The notes below the pieces were generated by a model. That model saw only the letters and a list, made by a program, of their open reading frames with translations. It was not told the DNA's origin and ran no database searches. This document shows positions 22,071 to 35,112 of a stretch of DNA of 64,000 bases, piece after piece. This stretch comes from Arcuatula senhousia (taxonomy: Eukaryota > Mollusca > Bivalvia > Mytilida > Mytilidae). The translations under genes were made by a program, and so were the position numbers. Each line of letters starts with the position of its first letter. Within the stretch, counting starts at the first letter, position 1. Location: NCBI GenBank assembly GCA_963971305.1, contig OZ020306.1:59246686-59310685 (forward strand), given 5' to 3'.

Positions 22071-22448
22071 TCACCTATTAGGGGACGAACTCAAATTTTT
22101 TTATTTTTGGTCCGATTTTGAAATCTTGTCAAGTAGCCTTTCCAAAATTTCCCCCCTTTTCACCCATTACAATATTAGAGGCCAAAAGGAGTCAAAATCG
22201 AATTTTTTTTAATTTTTGGTCTGATTTTGAAATTTTGTTAGCAAGTTTGTTCTTGTGAAGTAGTGAATCCAAAATTTAGATTAATTTTTTGCGACCTCCC
22301 CTATTTCACCCGTTACATAATTAGAGGCCCAACAATGGCAAAAAAATTCAAATATTTATTTGTTCTTATAGTAACTTTGGTCCTAGTTAAACCAATTTCT
22401 ATTTTATCTCCTTTTGAAAAAAAAAAATCCGTTTGAAATGGACCAGAA

Positions 22449-22606
22449 AGTCCACCAAAAGCTGCATGTGTCAAAAACCTTTCAGGCTTTGTCAATCCAC
22501 CATGGACTGCATGTGTCCAGAGCAATTGACTATCCATATTGGGCCTAAAACGCACAGGGTTTAACATGTTGCAGTCGTATCATGCTGCGCTTGGCAAAGC
22601 TTTTTA
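22449..22606 (+). mobile_element. 3' fragment of the ATACGACCGCAA family nested in copy A
   Basis: The block from GTCCACCAAAAGCTGCATGTG through CTATCCATATTGGGCCT to TTGCAGTCGTATCATGCTGC and AAAGCTTTTTATT matches, in the opposite orientation, the end of the element at 60685-62133. Only the 3' end is present. Confidence 0.6.
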
Positions 22607-22908
22607 TTTGCATTTTTGCAGTTTTTGGACAATATCTTGAAAACCGTTAGACCTAGAGGAAAAGTTAGACTTGCAGAATTGTTAAGCTCATTGGGATTTA
22701 CAAAAATGATTTCAGGGTCAAAATTGTCAGACCAGACATTCAAGAGTTGCTCCTCTTTAACTGTTTTTTCTATTTATTTAAACTGATTTCCAAAAATCAT
22801 CTTTGAAACCACTGAAGGGATTGTTTTGCAACTTTGTATACTTAAGTTTGTGAAATTTATTCAAACTTTTCCTTAAGAGTTCAGGTGAGCGATTCAGGCT
22901 CCTGAGAG

Positions 22909-23289
22909 TGAGTGAGTGAGTTGGTGTTTTACGCCCGTGCAACGCTATATAGGTTATTTACAGGCGATGAACATGAAAAGGATGATAAAATGAACATGAA
23001 ATGATGATGATAAATGAAATATGGGGATGGGGTGGGAAACAAAGGACCGGTAAATTTTGAAGAACCACAGGAAAAAGGGGAGAGGTGGGTAGGGTCGGAA
23101 AATTTAGCCTATGTGGTGCACTACTGGGCGGTCCACAAAGGGGTCTTTTACGTGCATGAAGCGTGGCACTCTCCACACACGTTGGCCCACTATGGTCGGC
23201 GGTCAGGGTTTCCGTATTATAGACCTGACAACCCCCGCGGACGAGGGCTACCCTATTCAGCCACCTAGGGTACACACTTGGTCGCTCTG
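22909..23289 (-). mobile_element. second SINE copy with (ACTC)n tail
   Basis: It is flanked by CAGGCTCCTGAGAG at 22895-22908 and 23290-23303, a perfect 14-bp duplication. On the minus strand it ends with GGGCGTAAAACACCAACTCA and ACTC repeats. The body matches the plus-strand SINE at 3143-3664, but it lacks the first 105 bp of that copy and differs near the tail. It inserted into the terminal hairpin of a repeat, so it is younger than that repeat. The ORFs across it on both strands are not genes. Confidence 0.85.
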
Positions 23290-23314
23290 CAGGCTCCTGA
23301 GAGCCTCTTGTTCT

Positions 23315-23703
23315 TTTTACATAGTTGAGTGTGTAATTATGCTACTCCCATTTTTCTTTTTACATAGTTGAGTGGAATAATGCTGCTCCACTTTTTTAAC
23401 ATAGTTGAGTGTGTATTTTAACTATGCAACTCCATTTTTTCTTTGTACATAGTTGAGTGTACTCCATTTTTTCTTTATACATAGTTGAGGGTGGAATAAT
23501 GCTGCTCCACTTTTTAAACATAGTTGAGTGTGTAACTATGCTGCTCCACTTTTTAAACATAGTTGAGTGTGTAACTATGCTTCTCCATTTTTTTACATAG
23601 TTGAGTGTGTAACTATGCTACTCCATTTTTTTTTACATAGTTGAGTGTGTAACTATGCTACTCCATTTTTTTTTTACATAGTTGAGTGTGTAACTATGCT
23701 ACT
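23315..23703. repeat. minisatellite, about ten units of roughly 40 bp
   Basis: Units of the form TTTTACATAGTTGAGTGTG followed by TAACTATGCTACTCCA and a T-run. Each full unit contains CATAGTT...AACTATG, a 7-bp foldback. Units vary in the T-run length and some lack the second arm. It lies between copy A of one repeat and the start of another at 23711. Confidence 0.75.
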
Positions 23704-23710
23704 GCAGTTT

Positions 23711-24429
23711 TGTCTCGCCTGCGAAGCAGAGCGGGACATAGGTGTTACTTTACCAGCGGCAGCGTTAACTTTTAGGGTAAGGTTTTATTAGCACCTCCAT
23801 ATCTCAAGAACTATAAGTCTTAGGTCGATGAAACTTGGTATGCATTTGCCCCAGTAGTAGCTTAGTACATTTGCATCCTCATCTTTTGAACTTGACCTTG
23901 ATTTTCCAGTTGAGTGACTTTGACAATTTTCAATGCATATAATAGCAATGTTAAGGTTTTATCAGCACGTCCATATCTCAAGAACTATAAGTCCTACATT
24001 GATGAAACTTGGTATGCATATACACCAGAAGTAGCTTAGCACAATTGCATCCCCATCCTTTGACCTTGACCTTGATTTTCCGGTTGAGTGAATTTAACAA
24101 TTTTCAATGAAATTACATTGTATAATAGCAATATGAAGGTTTTATGAGCACCTTCATATCTCAAGAACAGTCCTAGGTTGATGAAATTTGGTATGCATAT
24201 GCCCCAGTAGTAGCTTGTCACATCTGCATTCCCATCTTTTGACCTTGACCTTGATTTTCTGTTTGAGTGACTTTGACAATTTACAATACATTTAATAGCA
24301 ATGTTAAGGTTTTATGAACACATTTTGATCTCAGAACATGAAATTCCTCATATATAGTGGAAATTACCAATGAAGTTTTGTTTCTGGTGGTGCCGGCAGG
24401 CGAGACATACTTTAGTTTTAACTCTTGTT
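23711..24429 (+). mobile_element. HINE-like element, TGTCTCGCCTGC family, complete
   Basis: TGTCTCGCCTGC (23711-23722) with GCAGAGCGGGACA downstream forms the 5' palindrome. The exact inverse GCAGGCGAGACA is at 24396-24407, followed by a short foldback AGTTTTAACT and CTTGTT. Four internal units of about 180 bp carry CATATCTCAAGAACTATAAG and CCTTGACCTTGATTTTC. No coding capacity. Confidence 0.65.
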
Positions 24430-24700
24430 TACTCTCTACTTAGTTGAGTGTAAAAATGCTACAACAAAAAAATTTTACATGCCAGAATTTCATACTGATT
24501 GTATTAAAACATGTTTATACAATTTGATATTACTTTTTATATTAATTTGCCACGAACATGACATGCTCAAAACACAGCACTTACTGATCAAGTCAATAAA
24601 ATTACTCGTGATACCTTTAGGATCAAATAGATCTTTAAACTGCTAATAGCATGCAACACTAACGTTTTCAAAATGTTACATTTTCATGAATTCTACAATT
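24430..24700. other. AT-rich unique stretch
   Basis: No gene, RNA or repeat end recognised. A 73-codon plus-strand ORF overlaps it but has no family resemblance. Confidence 0.3.
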
Positions 24701-25129
24701 ATGTCTCCCACTTTGGTGGGGAGACTAATTGATTTTGTCCTGTCTGTCCGTCAAAAAGTTTGTCAGCACAACTACTCTGAAACTACTGAACTGATTTTAA
24801 CAAAACTTGGTATGTAGTAAGGACTTCATATGTAGAGCATATTTCAAAGATATTTTGATCAATTTATTTGTGAGAGTTGTGGCCCTTTACACTTGGAAAT
24901 TTGCTAAAAATTATCTCTTATCACCTTGTCAGCGCAACTCTGATACATACTGAACCAATTTGAAAGAAACTTGGAGGTAATTTTGATTCTCAAAATTTTT
25001 GGAGTTATGCTCTTTGCACTTTAACAATATTTTTGGAACAATGGGATAAACAAACTTAGTTTGGTTTATACTACTAGCTTGATTATGTTTGTAAAACATC
25101 TCTGGGCAATACTCTTTGTTGTACTTGTT
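24701..25129 (+). mobile_element. palindrome-headed repeat, ATGTCTCCCAC type, degenerate 3' end
   Basis: ATGTCTCCCAC faces GTGGGGAGAC at 24701-24725, the same type of 5' head as the complete elements. The expected inverted motif near the 3' end is not recognisable, although ACTTGTT precedes the next element at 25130. Probably an old copy. Confidence 0.4.
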
Positions 25130-26972
25130 ATACCCCCACTCAAAGGGCTATATTGCAATCACCTTGTCCGTCCGGTACAATTTCTCAGCTTCTAATGAAG
25201 GGATTGATTTCAAATTTGGTACACCGCTTTAGCATGATGCGTCTTAACATTCTTGATCTTTCCAGGTCAGTCGGATAACTACTTCCTGTTTTCCGAGCCG
25301 ACTTGGACTTTTTAGCTCACCTGACCCGAAGGGTCATGTGAGCTATTGTCATCATTAAGCGTCCGTCGTCCGTTAACTTTTCTTCAAAGATCTTCTTCTC
25401 TGAAACCACTGAAAGGATTGCATTGATACTTGGTATACATCATCTTTAGGAGGATGTCCTCTACCAAGTTTGTGAATTATATACATGTCGACCAACCAAC
25501 ATGGCCGCCGTTGCTAAAAATAGAACAGGGGGGTCAGACCATTGTTTTTGGCTTATAACTCAAAAAGTATAAGAGATAGAGAAAATCCGAAGCAACCTTC
25601 CTTGTTCAGCATCAAAAGCTCTACGAAACTCTTCATTGAGTCGAAGTTGTGAAATGACTCCTTATAGAAGTTATTGCCCTTTAATCATCAAAATTGACCA
25701 TTTTTGCAGTTTTTGGACTATATCTTGAAAACCGTTAGAGCTAGAGGAAAAGTTAGCATTGCAGAATTGTTAAGCTCATTGAAATCTACAAAAATGATTT
25801 CATGGTCTAAATTGTCAGATCAGCCGTTTAAGAGTTATTCCCCTTTAACTGTTTTTTCCATTAATTTACACTGATTTTCAAAAATCTTCTTCTCTAAAAC
25901 CACTGAAGGCATTGCATTGATACTTGGTATACATGATCTTTAGGATGTCCTCTACCAAGTTTGTGAATTATATACATGTCGACCAACCAACATGGCCGCC
26001 GTTGCTAAAAATAGAACAGGGGGTCAGACTATTGTTTTTGGCTTATAACTCAAAAAATATAAGAGATAAAGAAAATCCGAAGCAACCTCCCTTTTTCAGC
26101 ATCAACAGCTCTACAAATCTCACCAGTGAGTCAAAATTGTGAAACAACTTATAGGAGTAATTGCCCTTTAATCGTGAAAATTGACCATTTTTGCAGTTTT
26201 TGGACAATATCTTGAAAACCATTAGAGCTAGAGGAAAAGTTAGCATTGCAGAATTGTTAAGCTCATTCAGGTCTACAACATTGATTTCAGATTTAAAATT
26301 GTCAGATCAGCCGTTTAAGAGTTGTTCCCCTTTAACTGTTTTTTTTCCATCAATTTACACTGATTTTCAAAAATCTTCTCTGAAACCACTGAAGGGATTG
26401 CTTTGAAACTTTGTACACTTGATATTTAGGATGTCCTCTACCATGTTTGTGAATTATATACATGTCGACCAACCAACATGGCCACCATTGTTAAATATAG
26501 AACAAGGGGTCAGACCATTGTTTTTGGCTTATAACTCGAAAAGTATTAGAAATAAAGAATCTGGAGCAAATTTGCTTGTTCAGCATCAAAAGGTCCTTAC
26601 AGGAGTTATTGCCCTTGAACTGTTTTTTCTATTAGTTTAAACTGATTTCCAAAAATCTTCTCTGAAACCACTGAAAGGATTGTTTTGCAACTTTGTATAC
26701 TTGCATTGAAAGTTTGTGAAAGTTATTCAAACTTTGGCATAAGAGATCAGGTGAGCGATTCAGGCTCCTGGGAGCCTCTAGTTTAAGAGTCAACAATGGG
26801 AAATTCTTCGTAACAGATTTCTTAGCTTCTACTAAAGAGTTTGATTTAAAATTCGGTAAACATCTAAAGCATGATGAACGGTGCCCTTTCCAGCTCAGTC
26901 AGCAGGCTACTTCCTGTTTTGTAATTGGTGGAGTGGGGGTATACTTAGCACGACTTCGTGCAACCCCTTGTT
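25130..26972 (+). mobile_element. HINE-like element, ATACCCCCAC family, split by another element
   Basis: ATACCCCCAC (25130-25139) has an exact inverse GTGGGGGTAT at 26933-26942. A hairpin GCACGA-CT-TCGTGC (26948-26961) and AACCCCTTGTT follow. The element is interrupted at a T-run by the 1.47-kb copy B at 25314-26781. Joining the flanks gives a continuous stretch reading GACTTTTT then TAAGAGTCAACAATGGG, so the two parts belong together. Confidence 0.7.
25314..26781 (+). mobile_element. HINE-like element, AGCTCACCTGA family, copy B, complete and nested
   Basis: It begins AGCTCACCTGACCCGAAGGG with GGGTCATGTGAGCT as palindrome. TCAGGTGAGC is at 26747-26756, then hairpin AGGCTC-CTGG-GAGCCT (26762-26777) and CTAG followed by TTT. 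The interior has three tandem units of about 485 bp, marked by ACATGTCGACCAACCAACAT near 25484, 25974 and 26459. The left flank is TTTT and the right flank TTT, as expected for insertion between two Ts. Confidence 0.7.
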
Positions 26973-27544
26973 CAACCCGAAGTAAGGTGAGTTCACATAA
27001 ACTCGGTTTTGCTAAATGTTTATGTACGATAATTTAATTCCACAAAATGTAAAATCAATATATAACGGAATCCAAACACGTTTACTTTTTTTCTCTATCG
27101 AACAACATTTTCCAATTAGATGCCTTAACTAATCCAACTTGTGAATCCTCAACCGGACAAAACCAGTTGCCGTGTACCCACCTTACTAGGGGTGTTGTTA
27201 TTCCTTTAACACTGCAAAACATTTGCTGATGAATAATAGTAGGATGCAGTGGTCCTCTGTTGAGGGAGTAAGGGTGAGATTTTATGCAAATAAGTCATTA
27301 AAGATTAAATAATAACTTTTTAATATAAATGGTGAATGAAATGTAGAGTTTATTTGAGACAAAATTAAAAGACAATCAATTTGAGTCCCAAAAAGTATTT
27401 CGAAAAAAGTGCATTATTATTTTGATTGGCGAACAAAACAAATTTAGTGAAACACTTTTTGCCAATAACAGATAGTATAGTAAACATGCATACTTAATTT
27501 AAGTTAAATGAATCGGTATGCAAAGAGGTACAATTTGAGTCTGT
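26973..27544. other. unique stretch before the satellite
   Basis: No gene or repeat is recognised in this 570-bp spacer. It becomes CCCTAA-bearing at 27545. Confidence 0.4.
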
Positions 27545-30500
27545 CACTAACCCTAACCCTAATTATATGTTTTTGTCATAACCCTAACCCTAAATATATT
27601 TTGATACCAACCCTAACGCTTATTGTATGCTTTTTTTATGCTAACCCCTAACCCTAATTTTTCGCTTTCACTAACCCTACCCTAATTATATGTTTTTGTC
27701 ATAACCTTAACCCTAAATATATTTTGATACCAACCCTAACGCTTATTGTATAATTTTTATGCTATTCCTTAGCCCAATTTTTCGATTCCACTTACCCTTA
27801 CCCTAATTGCATGTTCTTGTACGAAAAGTAATTGTATCATTAAGGCTAACCCTAATCTAACCCTAATAGTATGTATTTGTTATAATCCTAACCCTAAATA
27901 TATTTTGATTCCAACGCTAACGCTAATTGTATCTTTTTTATGCTAACCCCTAACCCTATTTTTTCGCTTTCACTAACCCTTACCCTAATTTTTCGTTTTC
28001 ACTAACCCTAACCCTAATTATAAGTTTTTTGAAGTAACCCTTACCCTAAATATATTTTGAAACCAACCCTAACGCTTATTGTATGCTTTTTTTATGCTTA
28101 CCCCTAACCCTAATTTTTCGCTTTCACTAACCCTAACCCTAAACCCTAATTATATGTTTTTGTTACAACCCTATCCCTAAATATATTTTGATACCAACCC
28201 CTACGCTTATTGTATGCTTTTTTATGCTTACCCCTAACCCTAATTTTTCGCTTTCACTAACCCTAACCCTAATTGCATGTTCCTCTACGAAAAGTATTTG
28301 TATCATTAGGGCTAACCCTAACCTAACCTTAATTGTATGTATTTGTTATAACCCTAACCCTAAATATATTTTGATACGAACCCTAACGCTAATTGTATAA
28401 TTTTAATGCTAACCCCTAACCCTAAGTTTTCGCTTTCACTAACCCTAACCCTAATTATATGTTTTTTTATAACCCTAACCATATATATATTTTGATACCT
28501 CCCCTAACGCTTATTGTATCCTTTTTTTATGCTTACCCCTAACCCTCATTTTTTGCTTTCACTTACCCTAACCCTAATTATATGTTTTTGTCATAACCCT
28601 AACCCTAAATATATTTTGATACCAACCCTAACGCTTATTGTATGCTTTTTTTATGCTAACCCCTAACCCTAATTTTTCGCTTTCACTAATCCTACCCTAA
28701 TTATATGTTTTTGTCATAACCTTAACCCTAAATATATTTTGATACCAACCCTAACGCTAATTGTATAATTTTATGCTATTCCTTAACCCCGATTTTTCGA
28801 TTCCACTTACCCTTACCCTAATTGCATGTTCTTGTACGAAAAGTAATTGTATCATTAAGGCTAACCCTAACCTAACCCTAATAGTATGTATTTGTTATAA
28901 TCCTAACCCTAAATATATTTTGATTCCAACGCTAACACTAATTGTATCTTTTTATGCTAACCCCTAACCCTATTTTTTCGCTTTCACTAACCCTTACCCT
29001 AATTTTTCGTTTTCACTAACCCTAACCCTAATTATACGTTTTTTGAAGTAACCCTTACCCTAAATATATTTTGAAACCAACCCTAACGCTTATTGTATGC
29101 TTTTTTTATGCTTACCCCTAACCCTAATTTTTCGCTTTCACTAACCCTAACCCTAAACCCTAATTATATGTTTTTGTTACAACCCTATCCCTAAATATAT
29201 TTTGATACCAACCCCTACGCTTATTGTATGCTTTTTTATGCTTACCCCTAACCCTAATTTTTCGCTTTCACTAACCCTAACCCTAATTGCATGTTCCTCT
29301 ACGAAAAGTATTTGTATCATTAGGGCTAACCCTAACCTAACCTTAATTGTATGTATTTGTTATAACCCTAACCCTAAATATATTTTGATACGAACCCTAA
29401 CGCTAATTGTATAATTTTAATGCTAACCCCTAACCCTAAGTTTTCGCTTTCACTAACCCTAACCCTAATTATATGTTTTTGTTATAACCCTAACCCTATA
29501 TATATTTTGATACCTCCCCTAACGCTTATTGTATCCTTTTTTTATGCTCACCCCTAACCCTCATTTTTTGCTTTCACTTACCCTAACCCTAATTATATGT
29601 TTTTGTCATAACCCTAACCCTAAATATATTTTGATACCAACCCTAACGCTTATTGTATGCTTTTTTTATGCTAACCCCTAACCCTAATTTTTCGCTTTCA
29701 CTAATCCTACCCTAATTATATGTTTTTGTCATAACCTTAACCCTAAATATATTTTGATACCAACCCTAACGCTAATTGTATAATGTTATGCTATTCCTTA
29801 ACCCCAATTTTTCGATTCCACTTACCCTTACCCTAATTGCATGTTCTTGTACGAAAAGTAATTGTATCATTAAGGCTAACCCTAACCTAACCCTAATAGT
29901 ATGTATTTGTTATAATCCTAACCCTAAATATATTTTGATTCCAACGCTAACACTAATTGTATCTTTTAATGCTAACCCCTAACCCTATTTTTTCGCTTTC
30001 ACTAACCCTTACCCTAATTTTTCGTTTTCACTAACCCTAACCCTAATTATACGTTTTTTGAAGTAACCCTTACCCTAAATATATTTTGAAACCAACCCTA
30101 ACGCTTATTGTATGCTTTTTTTATGCTTACCCCTAACCCTAATTTTTTGCTTTCACTAACCCTAACCCTAAACCCTAATTTTATGTTTTTGTTACAACCC
30201 TAACCCTAAATATATTTTGATACCAACCCTTACGCTTATTGTATGCTTTTTTATGCTTACCCCTAACCCTAATTTTTCGCTTTCACTAACCCTAACCCTA
30301 ATTGCATGTTCCTGTACGAAAAGTATTTGTATCATTAGGGCTAACCCTAATTGTATGTATTTGTTATAACCCTAACCCTAAATATATTTTGATACGAACC
30401 CTAACGCTAATTGTATAATTTTAATGCTAACCCCAAATCCTAATTTTCCGCTTTCACTAACCCTAACCCTAATTATATGTTTTTGTTATAACCTTATCCT

Positions 30501-30600
30501 AAATATATTTTGATACCAACCCTAACACTTATTGTATACTTTTTTATTCTAACCCCTAACCCTATTCTTTCGTTTTCACAAACCCTAACCCTAATTATAT
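27545..30600. repeat. three higher-order units of about 1,015 bp
   Basis: The segment starting near 27545 recurs near 28560 and 29575, and the internal landmarks at 28188 and 29202 (1,014 bp) and at 28761 and 29776 (1,015 bp) are near-identical. A further copy of the landmark is at 31220. Confidence 0.7.
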
Positions 30601-33600
30601 GTTTTTGTTATAACCCTAACCCTATATATATTTTGATACCTCCCCTAACGCTTATTGTATGCTTTTTTTATGCTAACCCCTAACCCTAATTTTTCGCTTT
30701 CACTAACCCTACCCTAATTATATGTTTTTGTCATAACCTTAACCCTAAATATATTTTGATACCAACCCTAACACTTATTGTATAATTTTTATGCTATTCC
30801 TTAGCCCAATTTTTCAACTCCACTTACCCTTACCCTAATTGCATGTTCTTGTACGAAAAGTAATTGTATCATTAAGGCTAACCCTAATCTAACCCTAATA
30901 GTATGTATTTGTTATAATCCTAACCCTAAATATATTTTGATTCCAACGCTAACGCTAATTGTATCTTTTTTATGCTAACCCCTAACCCTATTTTTTCGCT
31001 TTCACTAACCCTTACCCTAATTTTTCGTTTTCACTAACCCTAACCCTAATTATAAGTTTTTTGAAGTAACCCTTACCCTAAATATATTTTGAAACCAACC
31101 CTAACGCTTATTGTATGCTTTTTTTATGCTTACCCCTAACCCTAATTTTTCGCTTTCACTAACCCTAACCCTAAACCCTAATTATATGTTTTTGTTACAA
31201 CCCTATCCCTAAATATATTTTGATACCAACCCCTACGCTTATTGTATGCTTTTTTATGCTTACCCCTAACCCTAATTTTTCGCTTTCACTAACCCTAACC
31301 CTAATTGCATGTTCCTCTACGAAAAGTATTTGTATCATTAGGGCTAACCCTAACCTAACCTTAATTGTATGTATTTGTTATAACCCTAACCCTAAATATA
31401 TTTTGATACGAACCCTAACGCTAATTGTATTATTTTAATGCTAACCCCTAACCCTAAGTTTTCGCTTTCACTAACCCTAACCCTAATAATATGTTTTTTT
31501 AATAACCCCAACCCTAAATATATTTTGATAGCAACTCTAACGCTTATTGTATGCTTTTTTAATGCTAACCCCTAACCCTAACCCTATAATTTTAATGCTA
31601 ACCCCTAATCCTAATTTTTCGCTTTCACTAACCCTAACCCTAATTATATGTTTTTGTTATAACCTTACCCTAAATATATTTTGATACGAACACTAACGCT
31701 AATTGTATCCTTTTTTATGCTTACCCCTAACCCTCATTTTTTGCTTTGACTAACCCTAACCCTAATTATATTTGTTTTTGTCATAACCCCAACCCTAAAT
31801 ATATTTTGATACCAACTCTAACGCTTATTGTATGCTTTTTTATGCTAACCCCTAACCCTAACCCTATAATTTTAATGCTAACCCCTAATCCTAATTTTTC
31901 GCTTTCACTAACCCTAACCCTAATTATATGTTTTTGTTATAACCTTACCCTAAATATATTTTGATACGAACCCTAACGCTTATTGTATCCCTTTTTTATG
32001 CTTACCCCTAACCCTCATTTTTTGCTTTCACTAACCCTAACCCTAATTATATGTTTTTGTCATAACCCCAACCCTAAATATATTTTGATACCAACCCTAA
32101 CGCTTATTGTATGCTTTTTTTATGCTAACCCCTAACCCTAATTTTTTGCTTTCACAAACCCTACCCTAATTATATGTTTTTGTCATAACCTTAACCCTAA
32201 ATATATTTTGATACCAACCCTAACGCTAATTGTATAATTTTTATGCTATTCCTTAACCCCAATTTTTCGATTCCACTTACCCTTACCCTAATTGCATGTT
32301 CTTGTACGAAAAGTAATTCTATCAATAAGGCTTACCCTAACCTAACCCTAATAGTATGTATTTGTTATAATCCTAACCCTAAATATATTTTGATTCCAAC
32401 GCTAACGCTAATTGTATCTTTTTTATGCTAACCCCTAACCCTATTTCTTCGCTTTCACTACCCCTAACCCTAATTTTTCGCTTTTACTAACCCTAACCCT
32501 AAACCCTAATTATATGTTTTTGTTACAACCCTAACCCTAAATATATTTTGATACCAACCCTTACGCTTATTGTATGCTTTTTTATGCTTACCCCTAACCC
32601 TTATTTTTCGCTTTCACTAACCCTAACCCTAATTGCATGTTCCTGTACGAAAAGTATTTGTATCATTAGGGCTAATCTTTACCTAACCCTAATTGTATGT
32701 ATTTGTTATAACCCTAACCCTAAATATATTTTGATACGAACCCTAACGCTAATTGTATTATTTTAATGCTAACCCCTAACCCTAATTTTTCGCTTCCACT
32801 AACCCTAACCCTAATTATATGTTTTTTTATAACCCTAACCTTAAATATATTTTGATACCAACTCTAACGCTTATTGTATGCTTTTTTATGCTAACCCTAA
32901 CCCTAATTTTTCGTTTTCAATAACCTTAACCCTAATTGCATGTTCTTGTACGAAAAGTTATTGTATCATTAAGGCTAACCCTAACCTAACCCTAATTGTA
33001 TGTATTTGTTATAACCCTAACCCTAAATATATTTTGATACGAACCCTAACGCTAATTGTATAATTTTAATGCTAACCCCTAACCCTAATTTTTCGCTTTC
33101 ACTAACCCTAACCCTAATTATATGTTTTTTGATAACCCTAACCCTAAATATATTTTGATACCAACTCTAACGCTTATTGTATGCTTTTTTATGCTAACCC
33201 CTAACCCTAATTTTTCGTTTTCAATAACCCTAACCCTAATTGCATGTTCTTGTACGAAAAGTAAATGTATCATTAAGGCTAACCCTAACCTAACTCTAAT
33301 GGTATGTTTTTGTTATTAACCTAACCCTAAATATATTTTGATACCAACCCTTACGCTAATTGTATGTTTTTTATGCTAACCCCTAACCCTAAGTTTTCGC
33401 TTTCACTAACCCTAACCCTAATTTTTCGTTTTCATGCTATTCCTTAACCTTAATTTTTCGATTTCACTTACCCTTACCCTAATTGCATGTTCTTGTACGA
33501 AAAGTAATTGTATCATTAAGGCTAACCCTAACCTAACCCTAATTATATGTTTTTGTCATAACCCCAACCCTAAATATATTTTGATACCAACCCTAACGCT

Positions 33601-35112
33601 TATTGTATGCTTTTTTTATGCTAACCCCTAACCCTAATTTTTTGCTTTCACAAACCCTACCCTAATTATATGTTTTTGTCATAACCTTAACCCTAAATAT
33701 ATTTTGATACCAACCCTAACGCTAATTGTATAATTTTTATGCTATTCCTTAACCCCAATTTTTCGATTCCACTTACCCTTACCCTAATTGCATGTTCTTG
33801 TACGAAAAGTAATTCTATCAATAAGGCTTACCCTAACCTAACCCTAATAGTATGTATTTGTTATAATCCTAACCCTAAATATATTTTGATTCCAACGCTA
33901 ACGCTAATTGTATCTTTTTTATGCTAACCCCTAACCCTATTTATATGTTTTTGTTATAACCTTACCCTAAATATATTTTGATACCAACCCTAACACTTAT
34001 TGTATACTTTTTTATGCTAACCCCTAACCCTAATTTTTTGCTTTCACAAACCCTAACCCTAATTATATGTTTTTGTTATAACCCTTACCCTATATATATT
34101 TTGATACCTCCCCTAACGCTTATTGTATCCTTTTTTTATGCTTACCCCTAACCCTCATTTTTTGCTTTCACTAACCCTTACCCTAATTATATTTGTTTTT
34201 GTCATAACCCCAACCCTAAATATATTTTGATACCAACTCTAACGCTTATTGTATGCTTTTTTATGCTAACCCCTAACCCTAACCGTATAATTTTAATGCT
34301 AACCCCTAATCCTAATTTTTCGCTTTCACTAACCCTAACCCTAATTATATGTTTTTGTTATAACCTTACCCTAAATATATTTTGATACGAACCCTAACGC
34401 TAATTGTATCCTTTTTATGCTTACTCCTAACCCTCATTTTTTGCTTTGACTAACCCTAACCCTAATTATATTTGTTTTTGTCATAACCCCAACCCTAAAT
34501 ATATTTTGATACCAACTCTAACGCTTATTGTATGCTTTTTTATGCTAACACCTTACTCTAACCCTATAATTTTAATGCTAACCCCTAATCCTAATTTTTC
34601 GCTTTCACTAACCCTAACCCTAATTATATGTTTTTGTTATAACCTTACCCTAAATATATTTTGATACGAACCCTAACGCTTATTGTATCCCTTTTTTATG
34701 CTTACCCCTAACCCTCATTTTTTGCTTTCACTAACCCTAATCCTAATTATATGTTTTTGTCATAACCCCAACCCTAAATATTTTTTCATACCAACCCTAA
34801 CGCTTATTGTATGCTTTTTTTATGCTAACCCCTAACCCTATTTTTTTTGCTTTCACAAACCATACCCTAATTATATGTTTTTGTCATAACCATAACCCTA
34901 AATATATTTTGATACCAACCCTAACGCTAATTGTATAATGTTTATGCTATTCCTTAACCCCAATTTTTTTATTCCACTTACCCTTACCCTAATTGCATGT
35001 TCTTGTACGAAAAGTAATTCTATCATTAAGGCTATCCCTAACCTAACCCTAATAGTATGTATTTGTTATAATCCTAACCCTAAATATATTTTGATTCCAA
35101 CGCTAACGCTAA

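Larger units (their letters stand above)
21305..23308 (+). mobile_element. HINE-like element, AGCTCACCTGA family, copy A, mosaic and interrupted
   Basis: The 5' end AGCTCACCTGACCC pairs with GGGTCATGTGAGCT as a palindrome. The inverted motif TCAGGTGAGC is at 22881-22890 near the 3' end, followed by a hairpin AGGCTC-CTGA-GAGCCT and CTTGTT. A SINE (22909-23289) sits inside that hairpin. Between about 21490 and 22070 the interior carries the 3' end of the TGTCTCGCCTGC family, and between about 22449 and 22606 the 3' end of the ATACGACCGCAA family. After 22608 it again matches copy B. It starts 74 bp after the host gene stop. Confidence 0.6.

Noticed and set aside
23014..23371. Overlapping ORFs of about 85 codons around the second SINE
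   Set aside because: They lie in SINE sequence with defined ends and duplication.
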